Below, piece by piece: positions 7,556 to 15,228 of a DNA stretch of 50,913 bases. The stretch covers positions 1 to 50,913 of the forward strand of contig JAQBYD010000024.1 in NCBI GenBank assembly GCA_027623315.1, read 5' to 3'. The notes beneath the pieces are model-generated. The model saw only the letters and a program-made list of their open reading frames with translations, did not search any database and was not told the DNA's origin. Each line of letters opens with the position of its first letter. Positions within the stretch are counted from its first letter, which is position 1. This stretch comes from Verrucomicrobiota bacterium. Lineage in GTDB: Bacteria > Verrucomicrobiota > Kiritimatiellia > CAJWTS01. Both the position numbers and the translations under genes were made by a program.

Positions 7556-7791
7556 TGAAAACAGCCATATCCATACCGGACGGCATATTCTCGCGGGCGA
7601 CGGAATTTGCCCATCGGAAGAAGATTACGCGCAGCGCCCTGTTCACAGCGGCGGTCGATGAGTACATCGACCACCACCGGGAAGAGGACGTGACGCGGAG
7701 ACTGAACGAGGTCTACGCCAAGGAGGACTCCGCGCTCGATCCCGTCTTCGCCCGACTACAGTCACTCTCGCTCCCAAAGGAGGAATGGTAG
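7555..7791 (+). CDS. mazE: MazE-like ribbon-helix-helix antitoxin
   Basis: A 78-aa protein with a CopG/ribbon-helix-helix N-terminus (MKTAISIPDGIFSRATEFA, then RSALFTAAVDEYI) and an acidic C-terminal tail (VYAKEDSALDPVFARLQ) of the kind that occupies the MazF groove. It overlaps mazF by 7 bp, which indicates translational coupling. No ribosome binding site is visible in front of its own ATG. Gene order and partner support an antitoxin role. Confidence 0.85.
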   Translation: MKTAISIPDGIFSRATEFAHRKKITRSALFTAAVDEYIDHHREEDVTRRLNEVYAKEDSALDPVFARLQSLSLPKEEW

Positions 7792-8129
7792 TGCGACGGG
7801 GGGAAATCTGGTGGGCCACGCTTCCAGATCCAGCCGGTTCCGAGCCCGGCTATCGCCGTCCTGTCCTTGTCGTGCAGTCTGACGCGTTCACCCAGAGCGC
7901 GATCAAAACGGTTGTCTGCGCGGCGATCACGTCCAATCTGCGTCTCGGTGCAGCTCCGGGGAATGTTCGGGTTGCGGCCCGTGCATCCGGCTTACCCAAA
8001 CCATCGATCGTGAACGTGTCGCAAGTCGCGACCATCGACAGAACGTTTCTGAAGGAGCGCATCAAGGCGCTTGACGCAAACTCGATGCGCAAAGTTGATG
8101 ACGGCCTTCGGTTGGTTCTCAATCTGTAG
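7785..8129 (+). CDS. mazF: MazF/PemK-type endoribonuclease toxin
   Basis: A 114-aa protein of the MazF/PemK family, sequence-specific mRNA endonucleases. The family signatures are VRRGEIWWATLPDPAGSEPG, then RRPVLVVQSDAF near the N-terminus, the TVVCAAITSNLRLGAAPGNV segment and SIVNVSQVATIDRTFL. The start could be ATG at 7785 or GTG at 7791; the product differs by two residues. The stop at 8127-8129 is followed after four bases by the next R'' box (8134). Confidence 0.93.
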   Translation: MVVRRGEIWWATLPDPAGSEPGYRRPVLVVQSDAFTQSAIKTVVCAAITSNLRLGAAPGNVRVAARASGLPKPSIVNVSQVATIDRTFLKERIKALDANSMRKVDDGLRLVLNL

Positions 8130-8133
8130 GACC

Positions 8134-8184
8134 GTCGAACATCAAACTGAACGCTATCGTCGCAGGCGCGCCGAAGCGTTCGTG
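8134..8184 (+). repeat. attC site of the mazEF cassette
   Basis: R'' GTCGAAC (8134-8140) is the exact reverse complement of the core at the start of this cassette (GTTCGAC, 7497-7503). The only downstream R' candidate is GTTCGTG (8178-8184), giving a 51-bp site. The inner pairing GAACGCT (8148-8154)/AGCGTTC (8175-8181) overlaps R' and is unlike the bulged stems of the other sites, so this attC may be degraded or partly deleted. Confidence 0.6.
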
Positions 8185-8226
8185 TGGGCGTCCGGCGCAA
8201 CCAGACCAACATCGGAGGATGACCAT

Positions 8227-8418
8227 ATGAGTAGGACCGATCTGCCGCACTACGGAGCGGGGCTGACGAACGACAAGCTATGGTACGACAAACCTGCCGC
8301 AGCCAGGCTGACGTTCCACGCCGAGGCGGGGCAGTCCTATTTCGTTCGCCCACAGACAGTGGGAGAAGAATCGCCGAACCAGGGCCCGCATGCGACGTCG
8401 CTTCGCGCCGAAGCGTGA
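8227..8418 (+). CDS. Orphan cassette ORF (63 aa), possibly degenerate
   Basis: The ORF has a good ribosome binding site (GGAGGA at 8214-8219). The product opens MSRTDLPHYGAGLTNDKLWY and continues DKPAAARLTFHAEAGQSYF. The LWYDKPA segment resembles the start of GH95-type glycosidases (LWYxxPA), but the expected next block is missing. The ORF may be a deletion product or a spurious cassette ORF. No function is assigned. Confidence 0.35.
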   Translation: MSRTDLPHYGAGLTNDKLWYDKPAAARLTFHAEAGQSYFVRPQTVGEESPNQGPHATSLRAEA

Positions 8419-8536
8419 TTCACGGCGTTCGAATCCCGAGAGAATCAAACCTTACGCACGCGACCGGGTGAACGCGGGTTCGATGCTTACCGCGCGTGCC
8501 AACGAGCACAGCTCAGAGTGTAAGAGTACGTGCTGA

Positions 8537-8592
8537 AGTAAGTGTGAGATCCATCCGGTCACTTACTCGTCCACTTACTCCAACACTTACTC
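8537..8592. repeat. Three direct repeats CACTTACTC with 12-bp period plus inverted copy
   Basis: CACTTACTC occurs at 8560-8568, 8572-8580 and 8584-8592, a strict 12-bp period. AGTAAGTG at 8537-8544 is an inverted copy that can pair with any of them. The rest of 8419-8809 holds no convincing gene. The block lies between the orphan ORF and the last attC-like hairpin. Confidence 0.7.
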
Positions 8593-8625
8593 CCGTCCTT
8601 CCATCTGAGCATCACGCGCCATCGA

Positions 8626-8696
8626 GCCCAATTGGAACCCGGCACTGGAGGCTATTTCAGGCTGGCGCCTGAATAGCCTCAGTGCGAGCGTTGGCC
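8626..8696 (+). repeat. attC-like site at the right end of the array
   Basis: A long stem pairs 8642-8662 with 8667-8685 (19 bp) with exactly two extrahelical bases on one arm (8648 and 8657), as in attC sites. The flanking boxes are GCCCAAT (8626-8632) and GTTGGCC (8690-8696), each one base from consensus. They do not match the start core of the orphan cassette (GTTCGTG), so a rearrangement may have occurred. TGCCAAC at 8497-8503 is an alternative R'' but would make the site about 200 bp long. Confidence 0.5.
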
Positions 8697-8809
8697 CGGA
8701 AGGAAATTGCCATACATGCGTAGGTGGAACATAAGCGTCTTAACGCATGGGTTCACGACACCTTGGAACGTGCGGCAAGATCGAGACCACCCAACCACAT
8801 GAATCCAGC

Positions 8810-10735
8810 CTATCTCGGGATCGCGCCCGAAAAGGCCGATTCAATGCGGGCAAGATCCTCCGCTCCGGCACCAAGGCGACGTGCCTGTGAGAGGGCGCTC
8901 TGCGCGCCTTCGAGATTGGCCTCGGCGACGAAGCGCAGTGCGAGTTCGACCCACCGATGCGGCTCCTGGACCTGCGCCATCCCGCGACGCGTCAGAAACG
9001 CCTCGCCCGGCGGCAGAAAATTGAGGCCCTGGCGAAAATGCCGCACGGCCAGATCCGGTCGTCCGCGCTCCAGGGAGATTGCTCCGAGGACGACATATCC
9101 CTCGGCAAATTCCGGATTCATCTTGAGGGTCTGACGCGTGACGATCCGCTCGGCCTCGTCCAGGCGCCCTAACGGAACCAGTGCCGTCGCAAGGTTACTC
9201 CAATAGGTCGGGTTCGTGGCATCCATCGTGGCAGCCTGCTCGAAGGCCTGCGCAGCCTGCTCGTGGAGCGCAAGCGCGTGCAAGGCAACGCCCGCATGAT
9301 TCCAGGCCCGTGGGTTCATCGCGTTCAGGTCCAGAGCTTTGTAGGCGGCCTTCAATCCGCGACGCGGGTCACCATTGTTGTTGTAGACCTCCGCCAGGTG
9401 CGTCGACGGTACTTCCGAAAGCGGCGCGCGCTGGATCGCCCACGCCCAGAGCGCCGTGTCGTCGCGCCAATGCGGCACCGTACGGCCAACACTCACGACG
9501 CACGCCAGTGCCCAGGTTGCCGCAAGCGCAAGGCGCAAGCGTCGCGACGCCTGCGCCGAGTTGGTCCGCACGAACCCTATGGCGAAGAGCGCAAAAAACG
9601 CCAGCGGGAACATGAGAAAGCGTTCGGCGATATAACCACCGCCGCGTAAGTGCATCGGGAAGACGTGGAGCGCCGGCAGCAGCGACAACAGTCCCGCCAC
9701 CAGCAGACCGCCCCGCAGAGGCGCGCGCCGGACGACGAGCACCGAACCGACCACCGCCAGAATCGCCAGAAGCAGCGCCGCGCGCGCCGTCGCGTCGCCC
9801 AGGGGGATCGGCAGCGTATTGTGATGGATGGGGCCCAGGGTTCCAAACGGCCAGGCGAGCACCAGGAGATACTCGGCCAGGGATCGCGCCACCAGCAGTA
9901 CATGCTGCATCGAGCTGCCGGCAATGCTTTCAAGACCCGGATCCGAGAGATAGAGCTGCCCGAGCACCTTGTGGCGAAGATAGAGATACAGGCCGCCGGC
10001 CACGAGCAGGGCCGCCGTAACGGCCAGGCTGCCGTGTTCTCGAGCCTTGGACCAACACTCGCCGACCGGCCACAGGCGCGCGCGGCCCCGAACGAACTGC
10101 CATGCCGCATAGACCAGGATGAATCCAGCCGCCATCTCGCTCGCCAGCATCGCCAGCAGAAACGCCAGCGCGACACCTAGTGGGCGCAGGATGCTTCTGC
10201 GTTGCAGCGTCTCGTCGGCCAACAAGGCAAGCAACAGGAAAGTCGTCATGAGTAGATCCGATCGGCACGAGACGAACGAAACAGCCTCCACCACCGCCGG
10301 ATGAAGCCCGTACAACACTCCCGCCCCCACCGGGACAAGCATCGCGTCGTCGTGGAGTCTCGTGCCAGAGGATGGATCCTTCACGCTTTCGCGGTACACA
10401 TGCGCGGCCAGGATCGTGACCAACAACGTGTTCACGAGATGAAGGATCAGGTTGGTAAAGTGATACGGGGTCGGGCTCGTGCCGGCGATTCGAACATCCA
10501 GGATCAGGGACAGCAGGGCGACCGGCTGAAAATGATTGGGAGAAAAGATTAACGGTTCGCCGAGAGACTGCGCCCACATCGATGGCGTGTGGAAGAACGG
10601 CGCCCCGAGCACCAGGAGATGGTCATCCCAGACGAACCGGTTACTCAGGGCGGGAAGGAAGACCATGAACGCGATGACCACCGGTATCCATACCACTCGT
10701 GGAAGCGTTGCGCTCGATTCGTCTAAATCCGTCAT
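8810..10735 (-). CDS. TMTC-like polytopic membrane protein with C-terminal TPRs (GT-C type)
   Basis: This 641-aa protein has about ten to eleven hydrophobic helices in residues 15-420, followed by TPR repeats (HLAEVYNNNGDPRRGLKAAY, then AWNHAGVALHALALHEQA, then TYWSNLATALVPLGRLDEA). The first periplasmic loop carries RFVWDDHLLVL, the DD-containing motif expected of GT-C glycosyltransferases that use lipid-linked sugars. TMTC proteins with this architecture are O-mannosyltransferases in animals; bacterial homologues are mostly uncharacterised. Predicted role: inner-membrane glycosyl transfer to exported proteins or envelope glycans. It is 65 bp downstream of the PD-(D/E)XK gene and may share its transcript. 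Confidence 0.8.
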   Translation of the reverse strand: MTDLDESSATLPRVVWIPVVIAFMVFLPALSNRFVWDDHLLVLGAPFFHTPSMWAQSLGEPLIFSPNHFQPVALLSLILDVRIAGTSPTPYHFTNLILHLVNTLLVTILAAHVYRESVKDPSSGTRLHDDAMLVPVGAGVLYGLHPAVVEAVSFVSCRSDLLMTTFLLLALLADETLQRRSILRPLGVALAFLLAMLASEMAAGFILVYAAWQFVRGRARLWPVGECWSKAREHGSLAVTAALLVAGGLYLYLRHKVLGQLYLSDPGLESIAGSSMQHVLLVARSLAEYLLVLAWPFGTLGPIHHNTLPIPLGDATARAALLLAILAVVGSVLVVRRAPLRGGLLVAGLLSLLPALHVFPMHLRGGGYIAERFLMFPLAFFALFAIGFVRTNSAQASRRLRLALAATWALACVVSVGRTVPHWRDDTALWAWAIQRAPLSEVPSTHLAEVYNNNGDPRRGLKAAYKALDLNAMNPRAWNHAGVALHALALHEQAAQAFEQAATMDATNPTYWSNLATALVPLGRLDEAERIVTRQTLKMNPEFAEGYVVLGAISLERGRPDLAVRHFRQGLNFLPPGEAFLTRRGMAQVQEPHRWVELALRFVAEANLEGAQSALSQARRLGAGAEDLARIESAFSGAIPR

Positions 10736-10799
10736 CTCGTACGTCGGCCTCGGCTGCTAGATCATGCACGTGCGGCGTGGGTGGAACAAGCACGAAGCT

Positions 10800-11759
10800 C
10801 TAATCCGTATCGGCGCCAAACTCCGGCTCACAAAGTTCATAGAAGTTGCATACGCGGCATGGCTGCCGCGACGGCGCGAGATCCCACTCCTCTCGCGGCA
10901 ACGGCTTGTTCGCCCCGCGATCCTCTGCGACGAGGTACCCCGACATATCGCCCACGGACTCGCCGACCAACGACTGGACGTCGAGCAAGCGATCATCGGA
11001 AAGCGGCTCGATCACCGCCGTGCCTTCGGAAAGATAGTGAAGCGTCACGATGATCTCCTCGGCCGGAACCTCGTGTTTCAGATGCGCCCACAATCCGTAG
11101 AGCCCCACCTGGTTGCGGTGCGACGGTCTCGGCCGGCCCGATTTCCAATCGATGATGTGAAAGACGCCCTGGTCACGATAGACGTAGTCCGGGATCGCAT
11201 AGATCTTCACATCTTCGATGATGAAATGCTCCGGATCTCCGCCGCCGCCGGGTTGGGCGATCTCGACTTCATGGTCCGCCGTGATATGCGAAAGGCCCGG
11301 CAGGACGCGCTCGATGAAGTTGGCGATGCAGCGCCGTGTGTTCTCGATCACCACAGGCGTCCATTCGCGCTCGTCCTGGCTGTATTGCTCCGGGTAATAG
11401 TGCTCACGAAGATTGCAATGGTGCTTGGCATCGCGCTGCCACGCCTTGCCCTTCGATTCCTTCCAGCACTTGTTGAGAAAGGGCCGCGCGACCTGCTCAT
11501 AGGCATCCTCGACCGACACGTCCCGGCCGGCCTGCTTCTCGCGCAGCACCCACATGACGGAGGACTCAACCGCATTGCCCTGGATCGAGTAACGATTGTC
11601 CATCTTGTCGAGCATGTATGCTTTGCGCTGAATCTCCGACGCCCGGGCGTCCCATCCGCCCCACTTCCCATACTTGCTCCAGTAGCGGCGTCGCCGGCAT
11701 TCATCGAAGTCCTCGTGTGCGCTGAAAGACCACGAAAAAGTATTCTTAAGTTCGGCCAT
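10800..11759 (-). CDS. PD-(D/E)XK nuclease-superfamily protein with Cas4/AddB-like Fe-S cysteines
   Basis: A 319-aa protein. The nuclease core is readable: PD at about 190-191 (AIPDYVYRDQGVFHI), IDWKSG with Asp 204 and Lys 206, then the NQVGLYGLWA helix typical of RecB-family nucleases. One cysteine near the N-terminus (Cys21, DFDECRRRRYW) plus a C-terminal C-x2-C-x5-C (Cys301, 304, 310) form the four-cysteine 4Fe-4S staple seen in Cas4 and AddB. The ATG at 11759 has a GGTGA site; a TTG three bases earlier is less likely. No cas genes or helicase partner are nearby. It lies 11 bp after an envelope-protein gene, an unusual context. Confidence 0.8.
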   Translation of the reverse strand: MAELKNTFSWSFSAHEDFDECRRRRYWSKYGKWGGWDARASEIQRKAYMLDKMDNRYSIQGNAVESSVMWVLREKQAGRDVSVEDAYEQVARPFLNKCWKESKGKAWQRDAKHHCNLREHYYPEQYSQDEREWTPVVIENTRRCIANFIERVLPGLSHITADHEVEIAQPGGGGDPEHFIIEDVKIYAIPDYVYRDQGVFHIIDWKSGRPRPSHRNQVGLYGLWAHLKHEVPAEEIIVTLHYLSEGTAVIEPLSDDRLLDVQSLVGESVGDMSGYLVAEDRGANKPLPREEWDLAPSRQPCRVCNFYELCEPEFGADTD

Positions 11760-11770
11760 CAATTCACCTC

Positions 11771-12205
11771 TCAGTAACGAAGCGATATTCCGACGAATGG
11801 CCCATCGAGGGATTCGTTCGGGCTCTGCATCCAGCGATATCCGCCTTTCAATGCCACATACTCGTGCGCCAGATACACGCCGAGCTCGTACCGCCGTACT
11901 GTCGTACCATTAATGGATGCCCAGGCGGGATGAAATTCGACACCGATATATTCGTGTGCATAGACGGAAACAGGGAGAGCAAACGAGAATCCGCTGTCGC
12001 GATCGTTCCCGTCCACGGTCAATGAGCCGAGGTCATCGTCGAGGTAGCTATGGTGATCGTGGTCCTTGGTTCGCGACGGTGCTGATTCCTCCCGCCGGTC
12101 CCGGGTTGCGTCCTTCTCGAACTCGTCGAGTTCGCCGGCGGGAGCTGCGGGCACGAGCGCGAGGGCCAAGCCAAGCAGACAGAGCGTTGTCGCCACGCAG
12201 CGCAC
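11771..12205 (-). CDS. Small exported protein, outer-membrane-barrel-like C-terminus
   Basis: A 144-aa product with a GTG start that overlaps the preceding stop (TAGTG, sharing the G at 12205). It has a signal peptide (RCVATTLCLLGLALALVPAA, then PAGELDE), a charged linker and then alternating aromatic/hydrophobic segments (GFSFALPVSVYAHEYIGVEF, then RYELGVYLAHEYVALKGGYR) ending in FVGISLRY. An aromatic C-terminal residue is typical of beta-barrel strands inserted by BamA. The family was not recognised. The longer in-frame opening upstream to 12562 is only out-of-frame reading of the lipoprotein gene. Confidence 0.65.
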   Translation of the reverse strand: MRCVATTLCLLGLALALVPAAPAGELDEFEKDATRDRREESAPSRTKDHDHHSYLDDDLGSLTVDGNDRDSGFSFALPVSVYAHEYIGVEFHPAWASINGTTVRRYELGVYLAHEYVALKGGYRWMQSPNESLDGPFVGISLRY

Positions 12206-12732
12206 TATTCGCCGCCGCCACCGGGGGTCAGGAGTCTCAGGAGGTCCCCTTTGGGCACCAGCTTGAGATAACTGCGCCCGGCCTTCTTGAGATAAAAGTG
12301 CGTACGCTCTTGATCCGGCTGGACCCAGAAACACTCCCAGCGCTCGGACCCCAGTTCGTTTAAGTGGTGCGCCGCATCGTCGGGCGCTGCATTGGTCAGT
12401 GTCAGGACGCGGTACTCCCACGAACCGATCTTCTTGATGTCGTCCGCGACCCAGTCCTTCACCTTGGGAGGAACGTCGTCGCCGGACTCCCGGGCACGCT
12501 CGTACATCTCCTTCACCGTTTGCCAGGTTTGGTTGGTGTCGGAGGCCCACTGCTCGCCCCACTCACGCGAACGCTCAGCCCACTCTCGCGATTTCGTGAG
12601 TAACGGCGCCGGTTCGGCCGGCGTCTCGGCCTCAGGTTCACTCCGGCCACAGCCGCTGCAGGCCACAACGAGCAGCGCGAGCAGCCCGCCGGCCATACGG
12701 CCGGTGGTTCTCAAGCGCAAGCCGTGGTTCAT
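12205..12732 (-). CDS. Predicted lipoprotein
   Basis: A 175-aa protein starting at an ATG that overlaps the BI-1 stop (ATGA). The signal sequence ends in a lipobox, LLVVAC, with the acylated Cys at about residue 25, followed by SGCGRSEPEAE. A helical Trp/Glu-rich region (about 48-85, SREWAERSREWGEQWA) precedes a small domain (SWEYRVLTLTNAAPDDAAHH, then LNELGSERWECFWVQ) that resembles the DUF4177-like fold in wording (WEYRVL... LNELGxxGWEL). Its role is not known; it probably sits in the inner or outer membrane leaflet. Confidence 0.75.
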   Translation of the reverse strand: MNHGLRLRTTGRMAGGLLALLVVACSGCGRSEPEAETPAEPAPLLTKSREWAERSREWGEQWASDTNQTWQTVKEMYERARESGDDVPPKVKDWVADDIKKIGSWEYRVLTLTNAAPDDAAHHLNELGSERWECFWVQPDQERTHFYLKKAGRSYLKLVPKGDLLRLLTPGGGGE

Positions 12733-13439
12733 CGGCGCGACAGACTCATCACGATGCGCAGGATGTACCAGAACAGAAGCGCGACGGAGGCGAAGAGCTC
12801 CAGCGACGCGGCGACATGCTGCTCCGTCGAGTAGTGATGCATGATTCGCGAGGTGTCGTAGAGAATCGCACCACTGGCCAGCACGACCATGAATCCGGAG
12901 AAGAGCAGGCCCGTGTTGAAACCGAAAATGACCGAACAGACAATCACGCCGAGCGCAACGAACCCGCCGATCATCAGCGCGCTGCCCAGGAAGGAGAAGT
13001 CCTTGCGCGTCGTAAAGACGATCGCGGTGAGCCCCGCGAACATCACGCCGGTCAAGATCGCCGCCATGGGCAGGACGTTGGGGCTGGAGTAGTTGATCGC
13101 CAAGTGAAGAATCGGGACGAACATCACGGCCCAGGCCACGACGTAGAGCGACAGGCCGAGATATTGAAGCGGCACGGAGGCCACATTCGCGGCCAGTCCG
13201 CGCGCAAGCCAACCGCACAGCATGAAGGCGCCAAGAATTCCGAGCCATCCATATCTCGAGCCGCGCAGGAGGTTCAGAAACGCCTCACTGAGCGGTGACT
13301 GCAACAGGACGTACTCGATAACCACCAGCGCCGCGATCGCCGCGGCAAGGTGTGCGTAGGTGCGCCGGATGAACATGGCGCGGGCACTGGGTTCAGCATG
13401 GAGAACAGATATGGTCTGCGCGTGTGCCATCATACTCAT
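12729..13439 (-). CDS. Bax inhibitor-1/YccA family membrane protein
   Basis: A 236-aa integral membrane protein with seven hydrophobic helices. The C-terminal family signature is clear: ASGAILYDTSRIMHHYSTEQ, then HVAASLELFASVALLFWYIL. Bacterial members (YccA, YbhL, BsYetJ) are linked to FtsH modulation and calcium leak. Length is normal and nothing is missing. It is the first gene of a minus-strand run continuing with the lipoprotein, the small exported protein and the PD-(D/E)XK gene. Confidence 0.93.
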   Translation of the reverse strand: MSMMAHAQTISVLHAEPSARAMFIRRTYAHLAAAIAALVVIEYVLLQSPLSEAFLNLLRGSRYGWLGILGAFMLCGWLARGLAANVASVPLQYLGLSLYVVAWAVMFVPILHLAINYSSPNVLPMAAILTGVMFAGLTAIVFTTRKDFSFLGSALMIGGFVALGVIVCSVIFGFNTGLLFSGFMVVLASGAILYDTSRIMHHYSTEQHVAASLELFASVALLFWYILRIVMSLSRR

Positions 13440-13494
13440 CGGAAGATCTCCTGTTTCGATCCCGCGGTCGCAGCATGCGAATCGCTAAGGAATT

Positions 13495-13524
13495 ATTAGC
13501 AGAATCGACATTAGCAGAATCGAC
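13495..13524. repeat. Perfect tandem 15-mer (two copies)
   Basis: ATTAGCAGAATCGAC is present twice in direct succession in the divergent region between the BI-1 operon and uxaC (13440-13677). It could be a duplicated operator or a recent slippage event. The 85-aa opening across it (13424-13681) has no other coding signs and was rejected as a gene. Confidence 0.8.
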
Positions 13525-13677
13525 ACCGGTCACAACATTCAATCCCGCCCACGCAGCGCGGCCGGGACCCTCCATAAATCGCCCGTTTTTCGCTTCTGAC
13601 CAGCAATTCAAGGGGCCCTTCGTGACTTGCGTACGAATTGACAAGCGTTTCAAAGCAGAGTACGCCTTGCAATATCC

Positions 13678-15081
13678 ATGACCTTTATCCACGACGACTT
13701 TCTGCTGAAGACGGAGTTGGCGTGCCGGCTCTACCACGAGGTGGCGGTTGTACAGCCGATCATCGATTACCATTGCCATTTGCCTCCCTCCGACATCGCC
13801 GCCAACCGGCAGTTTAACAATCTCTTCGAAATCTGGCTGGAGGGCGACCACTACAAATGGCGTGCCATGCGCGCCAATGGTGTGGACGAGTTGTACTGCA
13901 CCGGCGAAGCGGATCCCTACGACAAGTTCCTGGCGTGGGCGCGCACGGTGCCGCATACGCTTCGTAATCCGCTCTACCACTGGACCCATCTCGAACTGAA
14001 ACGCTACTTCGGCATCGACGAACTGCTCAACGAGGACACGGCGCCGGCGATCTGGGAAAGCGTCAATCGGCGCCTGGCGGAGCCGGACCGGTACGTACAC
14101 GGGATTCTCGCCGATTTCCACGTGGAGTACGTGTGTACGACCGACGACCCGATCGATGACCTCGCTTCGCATCGCGCAATCGCGGCCGGAGATCTGGCGA
14201 CCCGCGTCAGCCCGGCATTCCGCCCCGACAAACTCCTGAAGACGGAAGACAAGGCAGCGTTTAACGCTTATCTCGACGCCTTTGCCGCAGCGGCCGACAC
14301 GGATGTCAGCACGTACGCCGGACTCGAGGACGCCATCCGCAAACGCCATGCTTACTTTCACGACAACGGATGCCGCCTTTCCGATCACGGCCTCAACGTC
14401 ACCCCGGCCACGTTCGCCACCGCGCGCGACGTCGCGGGCATTTACGACAAGGCGCGCGCCGGCACGCCGCTGACGGCCGAAGAGCAGGATGCCTACAGCA
14501 CATCGATCATGCTTCTGAGCGGACGACTCGATGCCGAGAAGGGGTGGGTAAAGCAACTGCACCTCGGTGCGATGCGCAACAACAGCGCGAGGCTATTCAA
14601 CTTGCTCGGCCCGGATACCGGCCTCGATTCCATGGGCGACTGGCCGCAGGCCGAGCGATTGTCGCGTTATCTCGACCGACTCGACCAGGATAACCTGCTG
14701 CCCAAGACGATCATCTACAACAACAACCCGGTCGACAATTACCCGTTCGCGACGATGATCGGGAACTTCCAGGATGGAAGCGTCGCCGGCAAAGTGCAGT
14801 TCGGTTCCGGATGGTGGTTTCTTGATCAACGCGACGGCATGACCATGCAGCTGAACGCGCTCTCGAATACGGGACTGCTGTCTCGCTTCGTTGGCATGCT
14901 GACCGACTCGCGCTCCTTCATGTCATACCCGCGCCACGAATACTTTCGCCGGCTGCTGTGCGATCTGCTCGGTGACGATGTCGAGCGCGGAGAAATCCCG
15001 GACGCATTCGACCTGCTCGCCGGTATGGTGCGCGATATCTGCCACGACAACGCAGCGCGCTACTTCGAGTTCCAGCCCTGA
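13678..15081 (+). CDS. uxaC: Glucuronate isomerase
   Basis: This 467-aa cytoplasmic enzyme interconverts D-glucuronate and D-fructuronate (or galacturonate and tagaturonate) at the head of hexuronate catabolism. Family motifs are intact: HDDFLLKTELACRLYHEVA, the metal-binding DYHCHLPP (His 32, His 34), NLFEIWLEGDHYKWRAMRAN, and the C-terminal RFVGMLTDSRSFMSYPRHEY. Length is standard. Upstream lies TTGACA (13638-13643) with a weak -10 and no Shine-Dalgarno before the ATG. Other uronate genes (uxaA, uxuA, kdgK) are not adjacent. Confidence 0.97.
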   Translation: MTFIHDDFLLKTELACRLYHEVAVVQPIIDYHCHLPPSDIAANRQFNNLFEIWLEGDHYKWRAMRANGVDELYCTGEADPYDKFLAWARTVPHTLRNPLYHWTHLELKRYFGIDELLNEDTAPAIWESVNRRLAEPDRYVHGILADFHVEYVCTTDDPIDDLASHRAIAAGDLATRVSPAFRPDKLLKTEDKAAFNAYLDAFAAAADTDVSTYAGLEDAIRKRHAYFHDNGCRLSDHGLNVTPATFATARDVAGIYDKARAGTPLTAEEQDAYSTSIMLLSGRLDAEKGWVKQLHLGAMRNNSARLFNLLGPDTGLDSMGDWPQAERLSRYLDRLDQDNLLPKTIIYNNNPVDNYPFATMIGNFQDGSVAGKVQFGSGWWFLDQRDGMTMQLNALSNTGLLSRFVGMLTDSRSFMSYPRHEYFRRLLCDLLGDDVERGEIPDAFDLLAGMVRDICHDNAARYFEFQP

Positions 15082-15099
15082 GACTTCGCATGTCTTTGA

Positions 15100-15119
15100 G
15101 CCCGCGAAGATTCGCGGGC
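15100..15119 (+). terminator. Hairpin after uxaC
   Basis: GCCCGCGA (15100-15107) and TCGCGGGC (15112-15119) pair perfectly around AGAT. Only a weak pyrimidine tract (CTTCTCTCTC) follows, so it may be a weak terminator. Just beyond, GACTGAGCTTGTCGAAGGG (15162-15180) matches the short repeat with TTCGACAAGCTCAG seen in many bacterial genomes. Confidence 0.5.
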
Positions 15120-15228
15120 GCTTCTCTCTCAGAGGTCAGTTTCTCCCCTCGAACTACTGGACTGAGCTTGTCGAAGGGCTCGAAGACGTAGCCTGTCCTG
15201 CGGCGAGCAGAAGCGCGGCGGATGCGTA

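Larger units (their letters stand above)
6068..8690 (+). mobile_element. Integron-type gene cassette array without integrase in view (CALIN-like)
   Basis: Four consecutive plus-strand cassettes (hicB 6068-6804, vapBC 6805-7497, mazEF 7498-8178, orphan ORF 8179-8690) are separated by short structured sites. In integron cassettes the 7-bp core at the start (GTTRRRY) is complementary to the R'' box (RYYYAAC) in the cassette's own attC. Here vapBC starts at GTTGGGG (6804-6810) and its R'' is CCCCAAC (7449-7455). mazEF starts at GTTCGAC (7497-7503) and its R'' is GTCGAAC (8134-8140). hicB starts at GTTGGCA (6067-6073) and its R'' is TGCCAAC once the insert at 6474-6734 is removed. These three perfect reciprocal matches define the boundaries. 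The fourth cassette does not obey the rule. No intI gene is in the window. Each toxin-antitoxin cassette seems to carry its own promoter. Confidence 0.82.

Noticed and set aside
9650-10180. Plus-strand openings opposite the TMTC-like gene
   Set aside because: Gln/Arg-rich shadow frames; the minus-strand product has coherent TM and TPR structure.
13393-14562. A 389-codon minus-strand opening
   Set aside because: Antisense of uxaC; composition (His/Arg/Val-rich) is typical of shadow frames and uxaC has all family motifs.
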